Assembly: GCF_003002895.1 (NCBI RefSeq)
Contig: NZ_PVTI01000005.1
Coordinates: 1 to 64,000 of the forward strand
Direction: 5' to 3'
Length of the DNA: 64,000 bases
Origin: Knoellia remsis
GTDB taxonomy: Bacteria > Actinomycetota > Actinomycetes > Actinomycetales > Dermatophilaceae
Of this stretch, positions 34,732 through 43,315 are shown one piece after another. Below the pieces are notes generated by a model that was given only the letters and a program-made list of their open reading frames with translations, searched no databases and was not told where the DNA came from. The translations under genes were made by a program, and so were the position numbers. Positions within the stretch are counted from its first letter, which is position 1. Each line of letters opens with the position of its first letter.

Positions 34732-35049
34732 ATGGCACTGCCCCCTCTCACCCCGGAGCAACGGTCGGCCGCGCTGGAGAAGGCAGCGCAGGCGCGGAGG
34801 GAGCGCGCCGCCGTCAAGAACCGCCTCAAGTACGCCCAGGGCAACCTCGGCGAGGTCATCACCGAAGGGAAGCAGAACGACGTGATCGGCAAGATGCGGG
34901 TCTCCGCGCTGCTCGAGTCCATGCCCGGCGTCGGGCGGGTCAAGGCACGCGCCCTCATGGAGGAGATCGGCATCAGCGAGAGCCGCCGCGTCCGCGGCCT
35001 CGGACAGAACCAGATCACCGCCCTGCTCGACCGCTTCGGCAAGGCGTGA
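34732..35049 (+). CDS. mihF: integration host factor, actinobacterial type (mIHF)
   Basis: A nucleoid-associated DNA-binding protein essential in mycobacteria. The 105-aa protein has a basic N-terminal helix ([21 protein letters not shown]) and the helix-hairpin-helix-like core [19 protein letters not shown]. It overlaps gmk by 4 bp, the standard actinobacterial mihF-gmk-rpoZ order. Confidence 0.95.
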   Translation: MALPPLTPEQRSAALEKAAQARRERAAVKNRLKYAQGNLGEVITEGKQNDVIGKMRVSALLESMPGVGRVKARALMEEIGISESRRVRGLGQNQITALLDRFGKA

Positions 35050-35624
35050 GCGGGGCCTCCCGGCTCACCGTCCTCGCCGGCCCGACCGCCGTCGGCAAGG
35101 GCACGGTCGCGGCGTACGTCCGGGAGCACCACCCCGACGTCTGGCTGTCCGTCTCCGCGACGACGCGCCGGCCGCGACCCGGAGAGGTCGACGGCACGCA
35201 CTACCACTTCGTGAGCAACGAGGAGTTCGGTCGCATGGTCGACCACGGCGAGCTCCTCGAGTGGGCGACGGTCCACGGGCGGGCGCAGTACGGCACACCG
35301 CGCGCTCCTGTCGAGGCGGCCCTGGCGGCCGGTCGGCCGGCGCTGCTCGAGATCGACCTGCAGGGGGCGCGGCAGGTCCGCGAGACCATGCCGGACGCGC
35401 TGTTCGTCTTCCTCGCGCCGCCGAGCTGGGACGAGCTCGTCCGCCGGCTCGTCGGCCGCGGCACCGAGACACCCGAGGAGCGGGAGGTCCGGCTGACGAC
35501 CGCGCGCGCCGAGCTCGCCGCCGCCGAGGAGTTCGACGTCACCATCGTCAACGACGACGTGCAGAGGGCCGCCGACGAACTCGTATCATTGATGCGCACC
35601 CCGACTCTGACGAAACGAGACTGA
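35046..35624 (+). CDS. gmk: guanylate kinase
   Basis: Phosphorylates GMP. The 192-aa protein has the P-loop GPTAVGKGT (12-20), the GMP-binding segment [21 protein letters not shown] and [13 protein letters not shown]. The GTG start overlaps the mihF stop. rpoZ follows after 5 bases. Confidence 0.96.
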   Translation: MSGASRLTVLAGPTAVGKGTVAAYVREHHPDVWLSVSATTRRPRPGEVDGTHYHFVSNEEFGRMVDHGELLEWATVHGRAQYGTPRAPVEAALAAGRPALLEIDLQGARQVRETMPDALFVFLAPPSWDELVRRLVGRGTETPEEREVRLTTARAELAAAEEFDVTIVNDDVQRAADELVSLMRTPTLTKRD

Positions 35625-35629
35625 TCCCT

Positions 35630-35893
35630 GTGTCCGGCACCAAGGCCAACCCCATCGGCATCACCAACCCGCCGATCGACGAGCTCCTCACCAAGGCCGA
35701 CAGCAAGTACGCCCTCGTGCTCTACTCCGCCAAGCGGGCCCGCCAGATCAACGCGTACTACGCCCAGCTCCAGGAGGGCCTGCTCGAGTACGTCGGCCCG
35801 CTCGTCGACGCCGAGGTCCACGAGAAGCCGCTGTCCATCGCGCTGCGCGAGATCAACGGCGACCTGCTGACCTCCGAGAAGACCGAGGACTGA
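35630..35893 (+). CDS. rpoZ: RNA polymerase omega subunit
   Basis: An 87-aa assembly factor of RNA polymerase. [28 protein letters not shown]-type N-terminal sequence with the invariant SKYALV and AKRARQI motifs, and [10 protein letters not shown] near the end. The GTG at 35630 gives the family length. Located between gmk and coaBC as in other actinobacteria. Confidence 0.95.
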   Translation: MSGTKANPIGITNPPIDELLTKADSKYALVLYSAKRARQINAYYAQLQEGLLEYVGPLVDAEVHEKPLSIALREINGDLLTSEKTED

Positions 35894-35900
35894 GCACCTC

Positions 35901-37265
35901 GTGCGCGTCGTCCTCGGTGTGGCGGGCGGCATCGCGGCCTACAAGGCCTGCTCGCTGCTGCGCCTGCTCACCGAGAACGGGCACGACGTCACCGTCGTCC
36001 CGACCGCGGCGGCGCTGAACTTCGTCGGTGCCCCGACGTGGGCCGCCCTCTCGGGCAAGCCGGTCAGCACCGACGTGTGGAGCAACGTCCACGAGGTGCC
36101 GCACGTCCGGCTCGGCCAGGAGGCCGACCTCGTCGTCGTCGCGCCGGCCACCGCTGACCTGCTCGCGAAGGCGGCCACCGGCCAGGCCGACGACCTGCTC
36201 ACCAACGTCCTGCTCACGGCGCGATGTCCTGTCGTGCTCGCCCCGGCGATGCACACCGAGATGTGGGACCACCCGGCCACGCAGGCCAACGTCGCGACCC
36301 TCACTGAGCGCGGCGTGCACGTCGTGCCGCCCGCGAGCGGCCGGCTCACCGGCAAGGACACCGGGCCTGGGCGGCTCCCCGAGCCCGAGGACCTGTATGC
36401 CGTGTGCGAGCGTGAGCTCGCCCGCGCCGCCTCAACCCCCGCCGCCTCAACTTTCCCGCCCCATGAGGGAAAGTTGAGTGAGGGAGGGGAAAGGAAGTCG
36501 CACCTCGCTCAAGGTTCCGCCATGGGGCGGGAAAGTGGGGATCAGGACCTCATGGGGCGGGAAAGTGGGGACCAGGACCTGCGCGGGCGGCACGTCGTCG
36601 TGAGCGCCGGTGGGACCCGCGAGCCGCTCGACCCGGTGCGCTACCTCGGCAACCGCAGCTCCGGCAAGCAGGGGCACGCCCTCGCCGCCGCTGCTGCCGC
36701 ACGGGGTGCCCGCGTCACGCTCGTCACGACGGCGCCGACCGAGGTGTCCGGCGTCGACATCGTGCCCGTCGAGACCGCGCTCCAGCTGCGCGACGCCGTG
36801 CGCGAGGCCGTCGCCGACGATGCCGACGCCGTCGTCATGGCCGCCGCGGTCGCGGACTTCCGTCCCGAGACATACGCGCCGACGAAGATCAAGAAGACCC
36901 ACGAGGCCCGCGCCGACGGCGGCGAGGACGACTCCGCGCCGACGATCACGCTCGTGCGCAACCCCGACATCCTCGCCGACCTCGTGAGCTCGCGCGGGAG
37001 CGGCACGGCTCCGGTCATCGTCGGGTTCGCCGCCGAGACCGGGGACGAGAACGGCTCCGTCCTTGACCACGGCCGCGCCAAGCTCGACCGCAAGGGCTGC
37101 GACGTCCTCGTCGTCAACGAGGTCGGTGCCGACAAGACGTTCGGGGCCGACGACAACACCGTCACCGTGCTGCGCCGCGGCAGTGACGACGTCGTCGAGG
37201 TCGGCCCGGCCACGAAGGCCGCGGTCGCCGACGCCGTCTGGGACGTCGTCACCACCCTGCTCTGA
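35901..37265 (+). CDS. coaBC: bifunctional CoaBC (PPC decarboxylase / PPC synthetase) with repeat-filled linker
   Basis: Makes 4'-phosphopantetheine in two steps. The 454-aa protein has an N-terminal flavin decarboxylase CoaC (GVAGGIAAYKACSLLR, PAMHTEMWDHPATQ) to about residue 175 and a C-terminal synthetase CoaB from about 230 (SAGGTREPLDPVR, NRSSGKQG, AAAVADFRP). The linker, about residues 178-229, is not family-like: it is translated small-repeat DNA including MGRESGDQDL twice. The frame stays open. Usual length is about 400-420, so roughly 40-50 residues are extra. The GTG start lies 7 bp after rpoZ. Confidence 0.93.
   Translation: MRVVLGVAGGIAAYKACSLLRLLTENGHDVTVVPTAAALNFVGAPTWAALSGKPVSTDVWSNVHEVPHVRLGQEADLVVVAPATADLLAKAATGQADDLLTNVLLTARCPVVLAPAMHTEMWDHPATQANVATLTERGVHVVPPASGRLTGKDTGPGRLPEPEDLYAVCERELARAASTPAASTFPPHEGKLSEGGERKSHLAQGSAMGRESGDQDLMGRESGDQDLRGRHVVVSAGGTREPLDPVRYLGNRSSGKQGHALAAAAAARGARVTLVTTAPTEVSGVDIVPVETALQLRDAVREAVADDADAVVMAAAVADFRPETYAPTKIKKTHEARADGGEDDSAPTITLVRNPDILADLVSSRGSGTAPVIVGFAAETGDENGSVLDHGRAKLDRKGCDVLVVNEVGADKTFGADDNTVTVLRRGSDDVVEVGPATKAAVADAVWDVVTTLL
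36446..36580. repeat. small repeat element inside coaBC
   Basis: A perfect 12+12 inverted repeat, CTCAACTTTCCC (36446-36457) and GGGAAAGTTGAG (36467-36478), with a 9-base loop, is followed by two 30-base tandem units (36521-36550 and 36551-36580) that differ at one base. The word CATGGGGCGGGAAAGT starts each unit and also occurs inverted at 36450-36465 within the hairpin. Its total effect on the frame is neutral. Confidence 0.85.
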
Positions 37266-37270
37266 GGCTC

Positions 37271-37292
37271 GCCCGCCAGAGCGTGGGCGGGC
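37271..37292 (+). terminator. hairpin after coaBC
   Basis: GCCCGCC (37271-37277) pairs with GGCGGGC (37286-37292) across an 8-base loop. No T-run. Confidence 0.6.
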
Positions 37293-37316
37293 GGCCCGGC
37301 CCGACCGGGCATGCCT

Positions 37317-37322
37317 TAGATT
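37317..37322 (+). promoter_or_regulatory. likely metK -10 box
   Basis: TAGATT, 60 bases before metK. The leader has GAAGGAGAG as ribosome site. I see no SAM riboswitch fold in it. Confidence 0.45.
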
Positions 37323-37381
37323 TGGCCGACCGCCCCGCATTCGGGGGCACGCTCACCATGTCGTCCTGAAGGAGAGTCCAC

Positions 37382-38602
37382 GTGGCTGCACGCCTGTTCA
37401 CGTCCGAGTCCGTCACCGAAGGACACCCGGACAAGATCTGTGACCAGATCTCGGACTCGATCCTCGACGCCATGCTCGAGCAGGACCCGCGCGCCCGGGT
37501 CGCCGTCGAGACGATGGTGACCACGGGGCTCGTGCACGTCGCCGGTGAGGTGACGACCGAGGCCTACGTCGAGATCCCGAAGATCGTGCGTGACACCGTT
37601 CTCGGCATCGGCTACGACTCCTCGACCAAGGGCTTCGACGGCGCCTCGTGCGGCGTCGAGGTCTCGATCGGCCAGCAGAGCCCGGACATCGCGCAAGGTG
37701 TCGACACGGCATACGAGAACCGCACCGGCGGTGTCGACCCGCTCGACAAGCAGGGCGCCGGCGACCAGGGCCTCATGTTCGGCTACGCGGCGGACGACAC
37801 CGCCGAGCTCATGCCGCTGCCGATCCACCTCGCCCACCGGCTCGCGGAGCGGCTCACCGCCGTGCGCAAGAGCGAGGAGCTGCCCTACCTGCGTCCCGAT
37901 GGCAAGACCCAGGTGACGATCTCCTACGAGGGGGACAAGGCCGTCGCCCTCGACACCGTCGTCCTGTCGACGCAGCACGCGGATGGCGTCTCCCTCGACG
38001 GCCTGCTCACGCCGGACATCGAGCAGCACGTCATCGCGCCGGTCCTCGCGGAGCTCGCCGATGCGGGTACCGAGCTCGACACCTCGAAGCACCGCACGCT
38101 CATCAACCCGACGGGCACCTTCGTCATCGGCGGCCCCATGGGCGACGCCGGCCTCACCGGTCGCAAGATCATCGTCGACACCTACGGCGGCATGGCCCGC
38201 CACGGTGGTGGCGCCTTCTCCGGCAAGGACCCGTCGAAGGTCGACCGCTCCGCCGCGTATTCGATGCGCTGGGTCGCCAAGAACATCGTCGCCGCCGGAC
38301 TCGCCCGCCGCTGCGAGGTCCAGGTCGCCTACGCCATCGGCAAGGCGCAGCCGGTCGGCCTCTACGTCGAGACGTTCGGCACCGAGACGGCGCCGCTGGA
38401 CAAGATCCAGGACGCCATCTCGTCGGTGTTCGACCTGCGCCCGGCCGCGATCGTCGACCAGCTCGACCTGCTGCGCCCGATCTACAAGCCCACCGCGGCC
38501 TACGGTCACTTCGGCCGGACGCACGCGGACGGCGTCGAGAACGCCTTCACGTGGGAGCGCACCGACCGCGTCGAGGATCTCCAGCGCGCCGTCAAGGGCT
38601 GA
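37382..38602 (+). CDS. metK: S-adenosylmethionine synthetase
   Basis: Makes SAM from ATP and methionine. The 406-aa protein has [15 protein letters not shown], the ATP-binding [12 protein letters not shown] and the P-loop-like [16 protein letters not shown], and [11 protein letters not shown]-type C-terminal sequence. The GTG at 37382 has a strong GAAGGAGAG site. Confidence 0.97.
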   Translation: MAARLFTSESVTEGHPDKICDQISDSILDAMLEQDPRARVAVETMVTTGLVHVAGEVTTEAYVEIPKIVRDTVLGIGYDSSTKGFDGASCGVEVSIGQQSPDIAQGVDTAYENRTGGVDPLDKQGAGDQGLMFGYAADDTAELMPLPIHLAHRLAERLTAVRKSEELPYLRPDGKTQVTISYEGDKAVALDTVVLSTQHADGVSLDGLLTPDIEQHVIAPVLAELADAGTELDTSKHRTLINPTGTFVIGGPMGDAGLTGRKIIVDTYGGMARHGGGAFSGKDPSKVDRSAAYSMRWVAKNIVAAGLARRCEVQVAYAIGKAQPVGLYVETFGTETAPLDKIQDAISSVFDLRPAAIVDQLDLLRPIYKPTAAYGHFGRTHADGVENAFTWERTDRVEDLQRAVKG

Positions 38603-38604
38603 GT

Positions 38605-39405
38605 TTGAGCACTCACGCGGCGGCCCCGCTCCTCGCCCACGACGACGTGGGGAGCGGGGCCGCCGTCGTCCTACTGCACGCCGGTGTCGCCGATCGCGGC
38701 ATGTGGGCGCCTCTCCTGCCGGCGCTGAGCGCCCGCCGCCGCGTCGTGGCGCCCGACCTGCGCGGCTTCGGCGACACGCCACTGGTGGCAGGGGAGTACT
38801 CCGAGGCCGACGACGTGCTCCGCCTCCTCGACGTCCTCGGCATCGGACAGGCGACCCTCGTGGGTGCCTCGCTGGGCGGCCGGGTCGCCCTCGAGATCGC
38901 GTCGCGACACCCGGACCGCGTCCGCTCGTTGGCCCTGGTGTGCCCGGCCTACCGCGGCCTTCAGGTCACCGACCAGGTCGTCATCGAGTTTGGCGAGCGT
39001 GAGGACGAGCTGCTCGCGGCCGGTGACGTCGACGGCGCGGTCGCCCTCAACGTCGACACGTGGGTCGGTCCCGAGGCTGACGCGGAGGCCCGCGCGGACA
39101 TCGCGCGGATGCAGCGGCGAGCCTTCGAGGTCCAGCTGGCGGCCGAGGCCCTCGAACCGCCGCCCCAGCCGGCGCGCGTCGAGGTCGACGCGACGGCGAT
39201 CTGGATTCCCACGGTCGTGTTCTCCGGTGCCCACGACGCTCCCCACTTCCGTGAGGCCGCGGCCCTGCTCGCGAGTCGGATCGAGAGTTCGCTGCTCGTC
39301 GAGCTGCCGTGGGCCGGGCACCTGCCGTCGGTCGAGCGCCCCCAAGAGATGGCCGACCTGCTCCTGCAGCACCTCGAGCACGGGCCTGTCCGCCCGGTCG
39401 TCTAG
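38605..39405 (+). CDS. alpha/beta-fold hydrolase
   Basis: A 266-aa hydrolase with HAGVADRGMW (oxyanion strand), nucleophile Ser89 in GASLGG, an acid in FSGAHDAPHF and the catalytic His in WAGHLPSVERP, so the triad is complete. The TTG at 38605 lies 2 bases after metK with AAGGG six bases upstream. The substrate is unknown. Its TAG stop lies in the -10 box of priA. Confidence 0.85.
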   Translation: MSTHAAAPLLAHDDVGSGAAVVLLHAGVADRGMWAPLLPALSARRRVVAPDLRGFGDTPLVAGEYSEADDVLRLLDVLGIGQATLVGASLGGRVALEIASRHPDRVRSLALVCPAYRGLQVTDQVVIEFGEREDELLAAGDVDGAVALNVDTWVGPEADAEARADIARMQRRAFEVQLAAEALEPPPQPARVEVDATAIWIPTVVFSGAHDAPHFREAAALLASRIESSLLVELPWAGHLPSVERPQEMADLLLQHLEHGPVRPVV

Positions 39406-39408
39406 TTT
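39403..39408 (+). promoter_or_regulatory. priA -10 box containing the hydrolase stop codon
   Basis: TAGTTT, whose TAG ends the hydrolase gene, then 7 bases, then the GTG of priA. This predicts a leaderless priA mRNA. Confidence 0.5.
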
Positions 39409-39415
39409 CGGGCGG

Positions 39416-41470
39416 GTGAGCGCATCGGACGAGGGGACCCAGCTGGAGCTGATCCAGCCGTCCGCTCGCGCGCGCCCGAAGCCGAAGTCCGGCGGCGAGC
39501 CCATCGCTGAGACCGACCCCGTGGCGAGTGTCCTCGTCGACACCGGGCTCGCGCACCTCGACCGACCCTTCGAGTACCTCGTGCCCGCGTCCATGTCCGA
39601 CGAGGTCGTGCCGGGGGTCCGCGTCAAGGTGCGCTTCGCCGGTCAGGACCTCGACGGGTTCGTCGTCAGCCGGGCCGCCGAGCCCGACCACGAGGGTCGC
39701 CTCGCGACGATCCGCCGCCTCGTCTCGCCGGAGCCGGTGCTCACGCCGGAGGTGCTCGAGACCGCTCGCGCGGTGGCCCGACGGTACGGCGGCGCCGTCG
39801 GGGACGTGCTGCGCCTCGCGGTGCCGCCCCGGCATGCGGCTGCCGAGAAGGCCCTGCCGGCCGACGCACCCGCGGTGGACCCGCTCCCCGAGGCGGGGGA
39901 GTCGGCCGCGTGGGAGCCGTATGCCGGTGGGCCGGCCTTCGTGGCGCGCGTGGGTTCGGGGGAGGCGCCGGCGGCGTCACTGCTGGCGGCGCCGACGACG
40001 GACCCGACGGCGGACTGGCCCCGACTGCTCGCCGACGCGGCCGCAGCCGCACTCGAGGGCGACCGGGGCAGCGTCATCGTCGTGCCCGACGGCCGGGACG
40101 TGGCCCGAGTCGACGCGGCCCTCACCGAGCGGCTCGGGAAGGGTCGCCACGCGCGGCTCACGGCCGACCAAGGACCACAGGCGCGTTACACGGCATACCT
40201 CAAGGTGTTGCGGGGGCACGTGCGCGTCGTCGTCGGGACCCGCGCGGCGGCGTTTGCCCCGGTCCGTGACCTCGGACTCGTCGCGTGGTGGGACGACGGC
40301 GACGACCTCCACGACGAGATGCGCGCGCCCTACCCCCACGTCCGCGAGGTCCTGCGCACCCGCGCGGGCATCGAGGGTGCGGCGCTGCTGAGCGCAGGGT
40401 TCACGCGGACGGCGGCGCTGGCCCAGTGGGTCGATGACGGGGTGGTGGTCCCGCTCGAAGCGTCGCGAAACCTGTTGCGCCGCAACGTTGCTCGTGTCCG
40501 GATCGCCGGTGAGGGAGCCGACCTGGCTCGCGACCCCGCGGCCGCGCGAGCTCACCTGCCGAGCCTCGCGTGGCAGGTGGCCAAGGATGCGCTCACGCGC
40601 GGACCGGTGTTGGTGCAGGTGCCACGACGGGGCTACCTGCCGTCACTGTCGTGCCTGGAGTGCCGTCGCCCGGCGCGCTGCCGGGTGTGCTCGGGGCCAC
40701 TGGCGCTGACGGGTCCGGGGCACCCGCCGACGTGCCGCTGGTGTGGGGCGGTGGAGACGAGGTTCGAGTGCCCCCACTGCGGCTCGACGCGGCTGCGCTC
40801 CTCCGTGGTCGGCGCGCGCCGGACCGCCGAGGAGCTGGGCCGCGCCTTCCCGGGGGTGCCGGTCACGACCTCGGGTGCCGGCTCGGTCGTCGACGCGGTC
40901 GACGACCGCCCGCGGCTCGTCATCTCGACTCCCGGCGCCGAGCCGGTGGCCGAGGGTGGGTATGCCGCGTGCCTCCTTCTCGATGCGTGGGCGCTGCTCG
41001 ACCGGCCCTCGCTCGACGCCTCCGAGGAGGCGTTGCGCCGCTGGTGCGGTGCGCTGGGGCTGACCCGTGGCGCAGCCGACGGCGGTGTCGCGGTGCTCGC
41101 CGGCGCGCCGACCCACGCCACCGTCCCTGCCGTCGAGGCGCTCGTGCGGTGGGACCCGGCGTGGTTCGCCGAGCGTGAGCTGGCGGAGCGCCGGGGCCTG
41201 TCCCTGCCGCCCACGGCCCGGGTCGCGGCGCTCACCGGCCCGCGCGACGCGCTGCGCGCGGCGGTCGAGTCGATGAGGCTGGGCGACTCGGTGCAGGTGC
41301 TCGGGCCACTGCCGCGCGACGAGGGCGTCGAACGGGTGGTGCTGACGGCCCCGCTCGCGGACGGTGGGGCACTGGCCGCCGAGGTGGCTGCGATGCGCGC
41401 TCGCCGCTCGGCCGGCAAGGAGACGGCGACGGTGACGGCCCGGCTCGATCCTCGCGACCCCGCTGGTTGA
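39416..41470 (+). CDS. priA: primosomal protein N' (PriA) lacking a functional helicase ATP site
   Basis: A 684-aa PriA homolog of the actinobacterial type. The N-terminal 3'BD domain (VLVDTGLAHLDRPFEYLVP) is normal, and the zinc region has eight cysteines in four pairs (CLECRRPARCRVC, then TCRWCGAVETRFECPHC). Where Walker A GSGKT should be, the sequence reads LEGDRGSVIVVPDG, so ATP hydrolysis is unlikely; the DEAH box is replaced by WWDDGDD. It may load replisome parts without unwinding. Starts with a leaderless-type GTG. Confidence 0.9.
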   Translation: MSASDEGTQLELIQPSARARPKPKSGGEPIAETDPVASVLVDTGLAHLDRPFEYLVPASMSDEVVPGVRVKVRFAGQDLDGFVVSRAAEPDHEGRLATIRRLVSPEPVLTPEVLETARAVARRYGGAVGDVLRLAVPPRHAAAEKALPADAPAVDPLPEAGESAAWEPYAGGPAFVARVGSGEAPAASLLAAPTTDPTADWPRLLADAAAAALEGDRGSVIVVPDGRDVARVDAALTERLGKGRHARLTADQGPQARYTAYLKVLRGHVRVVVGTRAAAFAPVRDLGLVAWWDDGDDLHDEMRAPYPHVREVLRTRAGIEGAALLSAGFTRTAALAQWVDDGVVVPLEASRNLLRRNVARVRIAGEGADLARDPAAARAHLPSLAWQVAKDALTRGPVLVQVPRRGYLPSLSCLECRRPARCRVCSGPLALTGPGHPPTCRWCGAVETRFECPHCGSTRLRSSVVGARRTAEELGRAFPGVPVTTSGAGSVVDAVDDRPRLVISTPGAEPVAEGGYAACLLLDAWALLDRPSLDASEEALRRWCGALGLTRGAADGGVAVLAGAPTHATVPAVEALVRWDPAWFAERELAERRGLSLPPTARVAALTGPRDALRAAVESMRLGDSVQVLGPLPRDEGVERVVLTAPLADGGALAAEVAAMRARRSAGKETATVTARLDPRDPAG

Positions 41471-41489
41471 GGTTTAGAGCCCCCGGCTC

Positions 41490-41549
41490 TCGAGATCGGG
41501 TGACACGCCGGTTCCCGAACGGCATCCCGGGCGTATCTCCCGATCTCGA
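41490..41549. repeat. cruciform-like inverted repeat between priA and the excalibur gene
   Basis: Perfect 11-base arms TCGAGATCGGG (41490-41500) and CCCGATCTCGA (41539-41549) flank smaller inner pairs: ACGCC/GGCGT and GTTC-CC-GAAC. It can end priA transcription or be a mobile REP-like element. Confidence 0.65.
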
Positions 41550-41589
41550 CGCGGTTGGCACTCGACAGGCGAGACTCGGCGCGCGGTCC

Positions 41590-41595
41590 TAGGGT
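41590..41595 (+). promoter_or_regulatory. likely -10 box of the excalibur gene
   Basis: TAGGGT. The leader of about 41 nt holds an AGGGGG ribosome site. Confidence 0.45.
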
Positions 41596-41643
41596 GGGGG
41601 TCGGAGCAACGACGCTCCGGACGTGCGTGGACCAGGGGGTCCG

Positions 41644-42291
41644 ATGGCCGATCGCTTCAACCCTGCTCCCGGTTGGCCGGTGCCGCCGTCGGGATGGATA
41701 CCGCCGAAGGGCTGGGCGCCTGATCCCGCGTGGCCCACCGCCCCGGCTGGATGGAACTTCTGGTTGGACGAGGAGGGTGCATCGACGGCCGGCCCGCCAG
41801 GCCTGTTCGGGCACGACCCGGCGATGGGAGGCACCCGACGGGGCAAGCGCGAGGCGGCACTCGGGTGCGGGTGCCTCGGACTCGTCCTCCTCGGTCTGCT
41901 GGCCACCTGCTCGGCCGTCCTCGGCGACGACACGGAGTCGACACCCGCCACCACCGTGACGGCGACGGCCACAAGCACCGAGCCCGCCCCGACGTTGACG
42001 GCGACCGTGACGGCGACTGTGACAGCCACCCCAGCGGCTCGCCCAACGGCGCCCGTGCCCCTGCAGTCGGTGCCGCGCTCCACGTCACCACCACGGACCC
42101 CGGTGCCACCGCGGACGACGGCCCCGCGACCTCGTACGACTGCACCGGCACCACCTCCCGAGGAGAACGACGTCTACTACGGGTCGTGCGCGGAGGCCCG
42201 TGCCGCGGGCGCGGCACCCTTGTATGCCGGTGAGCCCGGTTATCGCGCTGGGCTCGACCGGGACAAGGACGGCGTCGCCTGCGAGTCGTAG
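41644..42291 (+). CDS. membrane-anchored excalibur calcium-binding domain protein
   Basis: A 215-aa protein. The N-terminus (residues 1-60) is rich in Pro/Trp (GWPVPPSGWIPPKGW), a membrane helix lies at about 76-97 (LGCGCLGLVLLGLLATCSAV), then a Thr/Pro/Ala linker of about 85 residues, and a C-terminal excalibur domain with YYGSCAEARAAGAAPLYAGE and DRDKDGVACE, the EF-hand-like DxDxDGxxCE motif. It probably sits at the cell wall. An upstream GTG at 41623 is an alternative start. Confidence 0.88.
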   Translation: MADRFNPAPGWPVPPSGWIPPKGWAPDPAWPTAPAGWNFWLDEEGASTAGPPGLFGHDPAMGGTRRGKREAALGCGCLGLVLLGLLATCSAVLGDDTESTPATTVTATATSTEPAPTLTATVTATVTATPAARPTAPVPLQSVPRSTSPPRTPVPPRTTAPRPRTTAPAPPPEENDVYYGSCAEARAAGAAPLYAGEPGYRAGLDRDKDGVACES

Positions 42292-42307
42292 CCGGAGCGG
42301 CCCTTCG

Positions 42308-42313
42308 TAGACT
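42308..42313 (+). promoter_or_regulatory. -10 box before the fmt leader ORF
   Basis: TAGACT, 7 bases, then GTG at 42321. The same spacing is seen before rpe, priA and the NYN gene. Confidence 0.6.
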
Positions 42314-42320
42314 GGCCCGC

Positions 42321-42356
42321 GTGACGAGCCGAGACCGCGTGGACCCGACCCGATGA
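42321..42356 (+). CDS. leaderless 11-codon leader ORF coupled to fmt
   Basis: GTG followed by ten codons gives [11 protein letters not shown]. Its TGA overlaps the fmt ATG (ATGA at 42353-42356). The GTG lies where transcription from the box at 42308 should start. The peptide itself probably has no function. Its translation would bring ribosomes to fmt, which lacks a clear ribosome site. Confidence 0.5.
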   Translation: MTSRDRVDPTR

Positions 42357-43315
42357 GGCTGGTGTTCGCGGGAACCCCAGAGACCGCCGTCCCGTCACTC
42401 GAGGCGCTGATCGCCTCCGACCACGAGGTGGTGGCGGTCGTCACTCGACCTGACGCCCGGTCGGGTCGCGGCCGCACGCTCCAGCCCTCGCCGGTCAAGG
42501 CTGTCGCCCTGGAACGCGGCATCGAGGTCCTCACCCCCGCGAGTCCGCGCGACCCCGAGTTCCAGGCGCGGCTGCGCGAGCTCGGGCCCGACGCCTGCCC
42601 GGTCGTCGCGTACGGCGCGCTCCTCCCGCGAGAGGTCCTCGACATCCCCGCGCACGGCTGGGTCAACCTGCACTTCTCCGTGCTGCCCGCGTGGCGAGGC
42701 GCGGCGCCCGTCCAGCGCGCCATCATGGCCGGCGACGAGACGACGGGAGCGAGCACCTTCGTCATCGAGGAGGGGCTCGACACCGGCCCCGTCCTCGGCG
42801 TGATGACCGAGACGATCCGTCCCGACGACACCGCCGGCACCCTCCTCGACCGGCTCGCCGACGCCGGAGCCGGCCTGCTCGTCGCGACGATGGACGGTCT
42901 CGAGGCAGGACGGCTCACCCCGGTCCCACAGCCGAGCGAGGGCGTCTCGCACGCCGCGAAGCTCACGAGCGCGGACGCCGAGGTGACGTGGACGGTGCCG
43001 GCGTATGCCGTCGACCGTCACGTCCGTGGGTGCACTCCGGCCCCGGGCGCGTGGACGACCTTCCGTGGCGAGCGGCTCGGGATAGGGCCGGTGACCGTGG
43101 CGGCGGCCGACGCGGTGCCGTCGGGCGAGAAGGTGCCGGCTCCGGGGGAGATCGTCGCGACGAAGCGGGCCGTCCACGTCGGTACCGCCTCCGGAGTGGT
43201 CACCCTCGGTGAGGTCCGGCCACACGGCAAGAGGGCCATGCCGGCGGCGGACTGGGCCCGCGGTGTGCGCATCGAGCCCGGCGAGGTCTTCGCCGGCAGT
43301 GAGGTGACGTCATGA
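42353..43315 (+). CDS. fmt: methionyl-tRNA formyltransferase
   Basis: Formylates initiator Met-tRNA. The 320-aa protein has [15 protein letters not shown], the catalytic and folate motif [17 protein letters not shown] and [17 protein letters not shown], and a C-terminal OB domain. The ATG overlaps the leader ORF stop; the end overlaps rsmB (ATGA). No def gene is adjacent. Confidence 0.96.
   Translation: MRLVFAGTPETAVPSLEALIASDHEVVAVVTRPDARSGRGRTLQPSPVKAVALERGIEVLTPASPRDPEFQARLRELGPDACPVVAYGALLPREVLDIPAHGWVNLHFSVLPAWRGAAPVQRAIMAGDETTGASTFVIEEGLDTGPVLGVMTETIRPDDTAGTLLDRLADAGAGLLVATMDGLEAGRLTPVPQPSEGVSHAAKLTSADAEVTWTVPAYAVDRHVRGCTPAPGAWTTFRGERLGIGPVTVAAADAVPSGEKVPAPGEIVATKRAVHVGTASGVVTLGEVRPHGKRAMPAADWARGVRIEPGEVFAGSEVTS

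Noticed and set aside
37293-37381. SAM riboswitch before metK
   Set aside because: The leader is only about 60 nt and has none of the conserved SAM-I, SAM-II or SAM-IV sequences.
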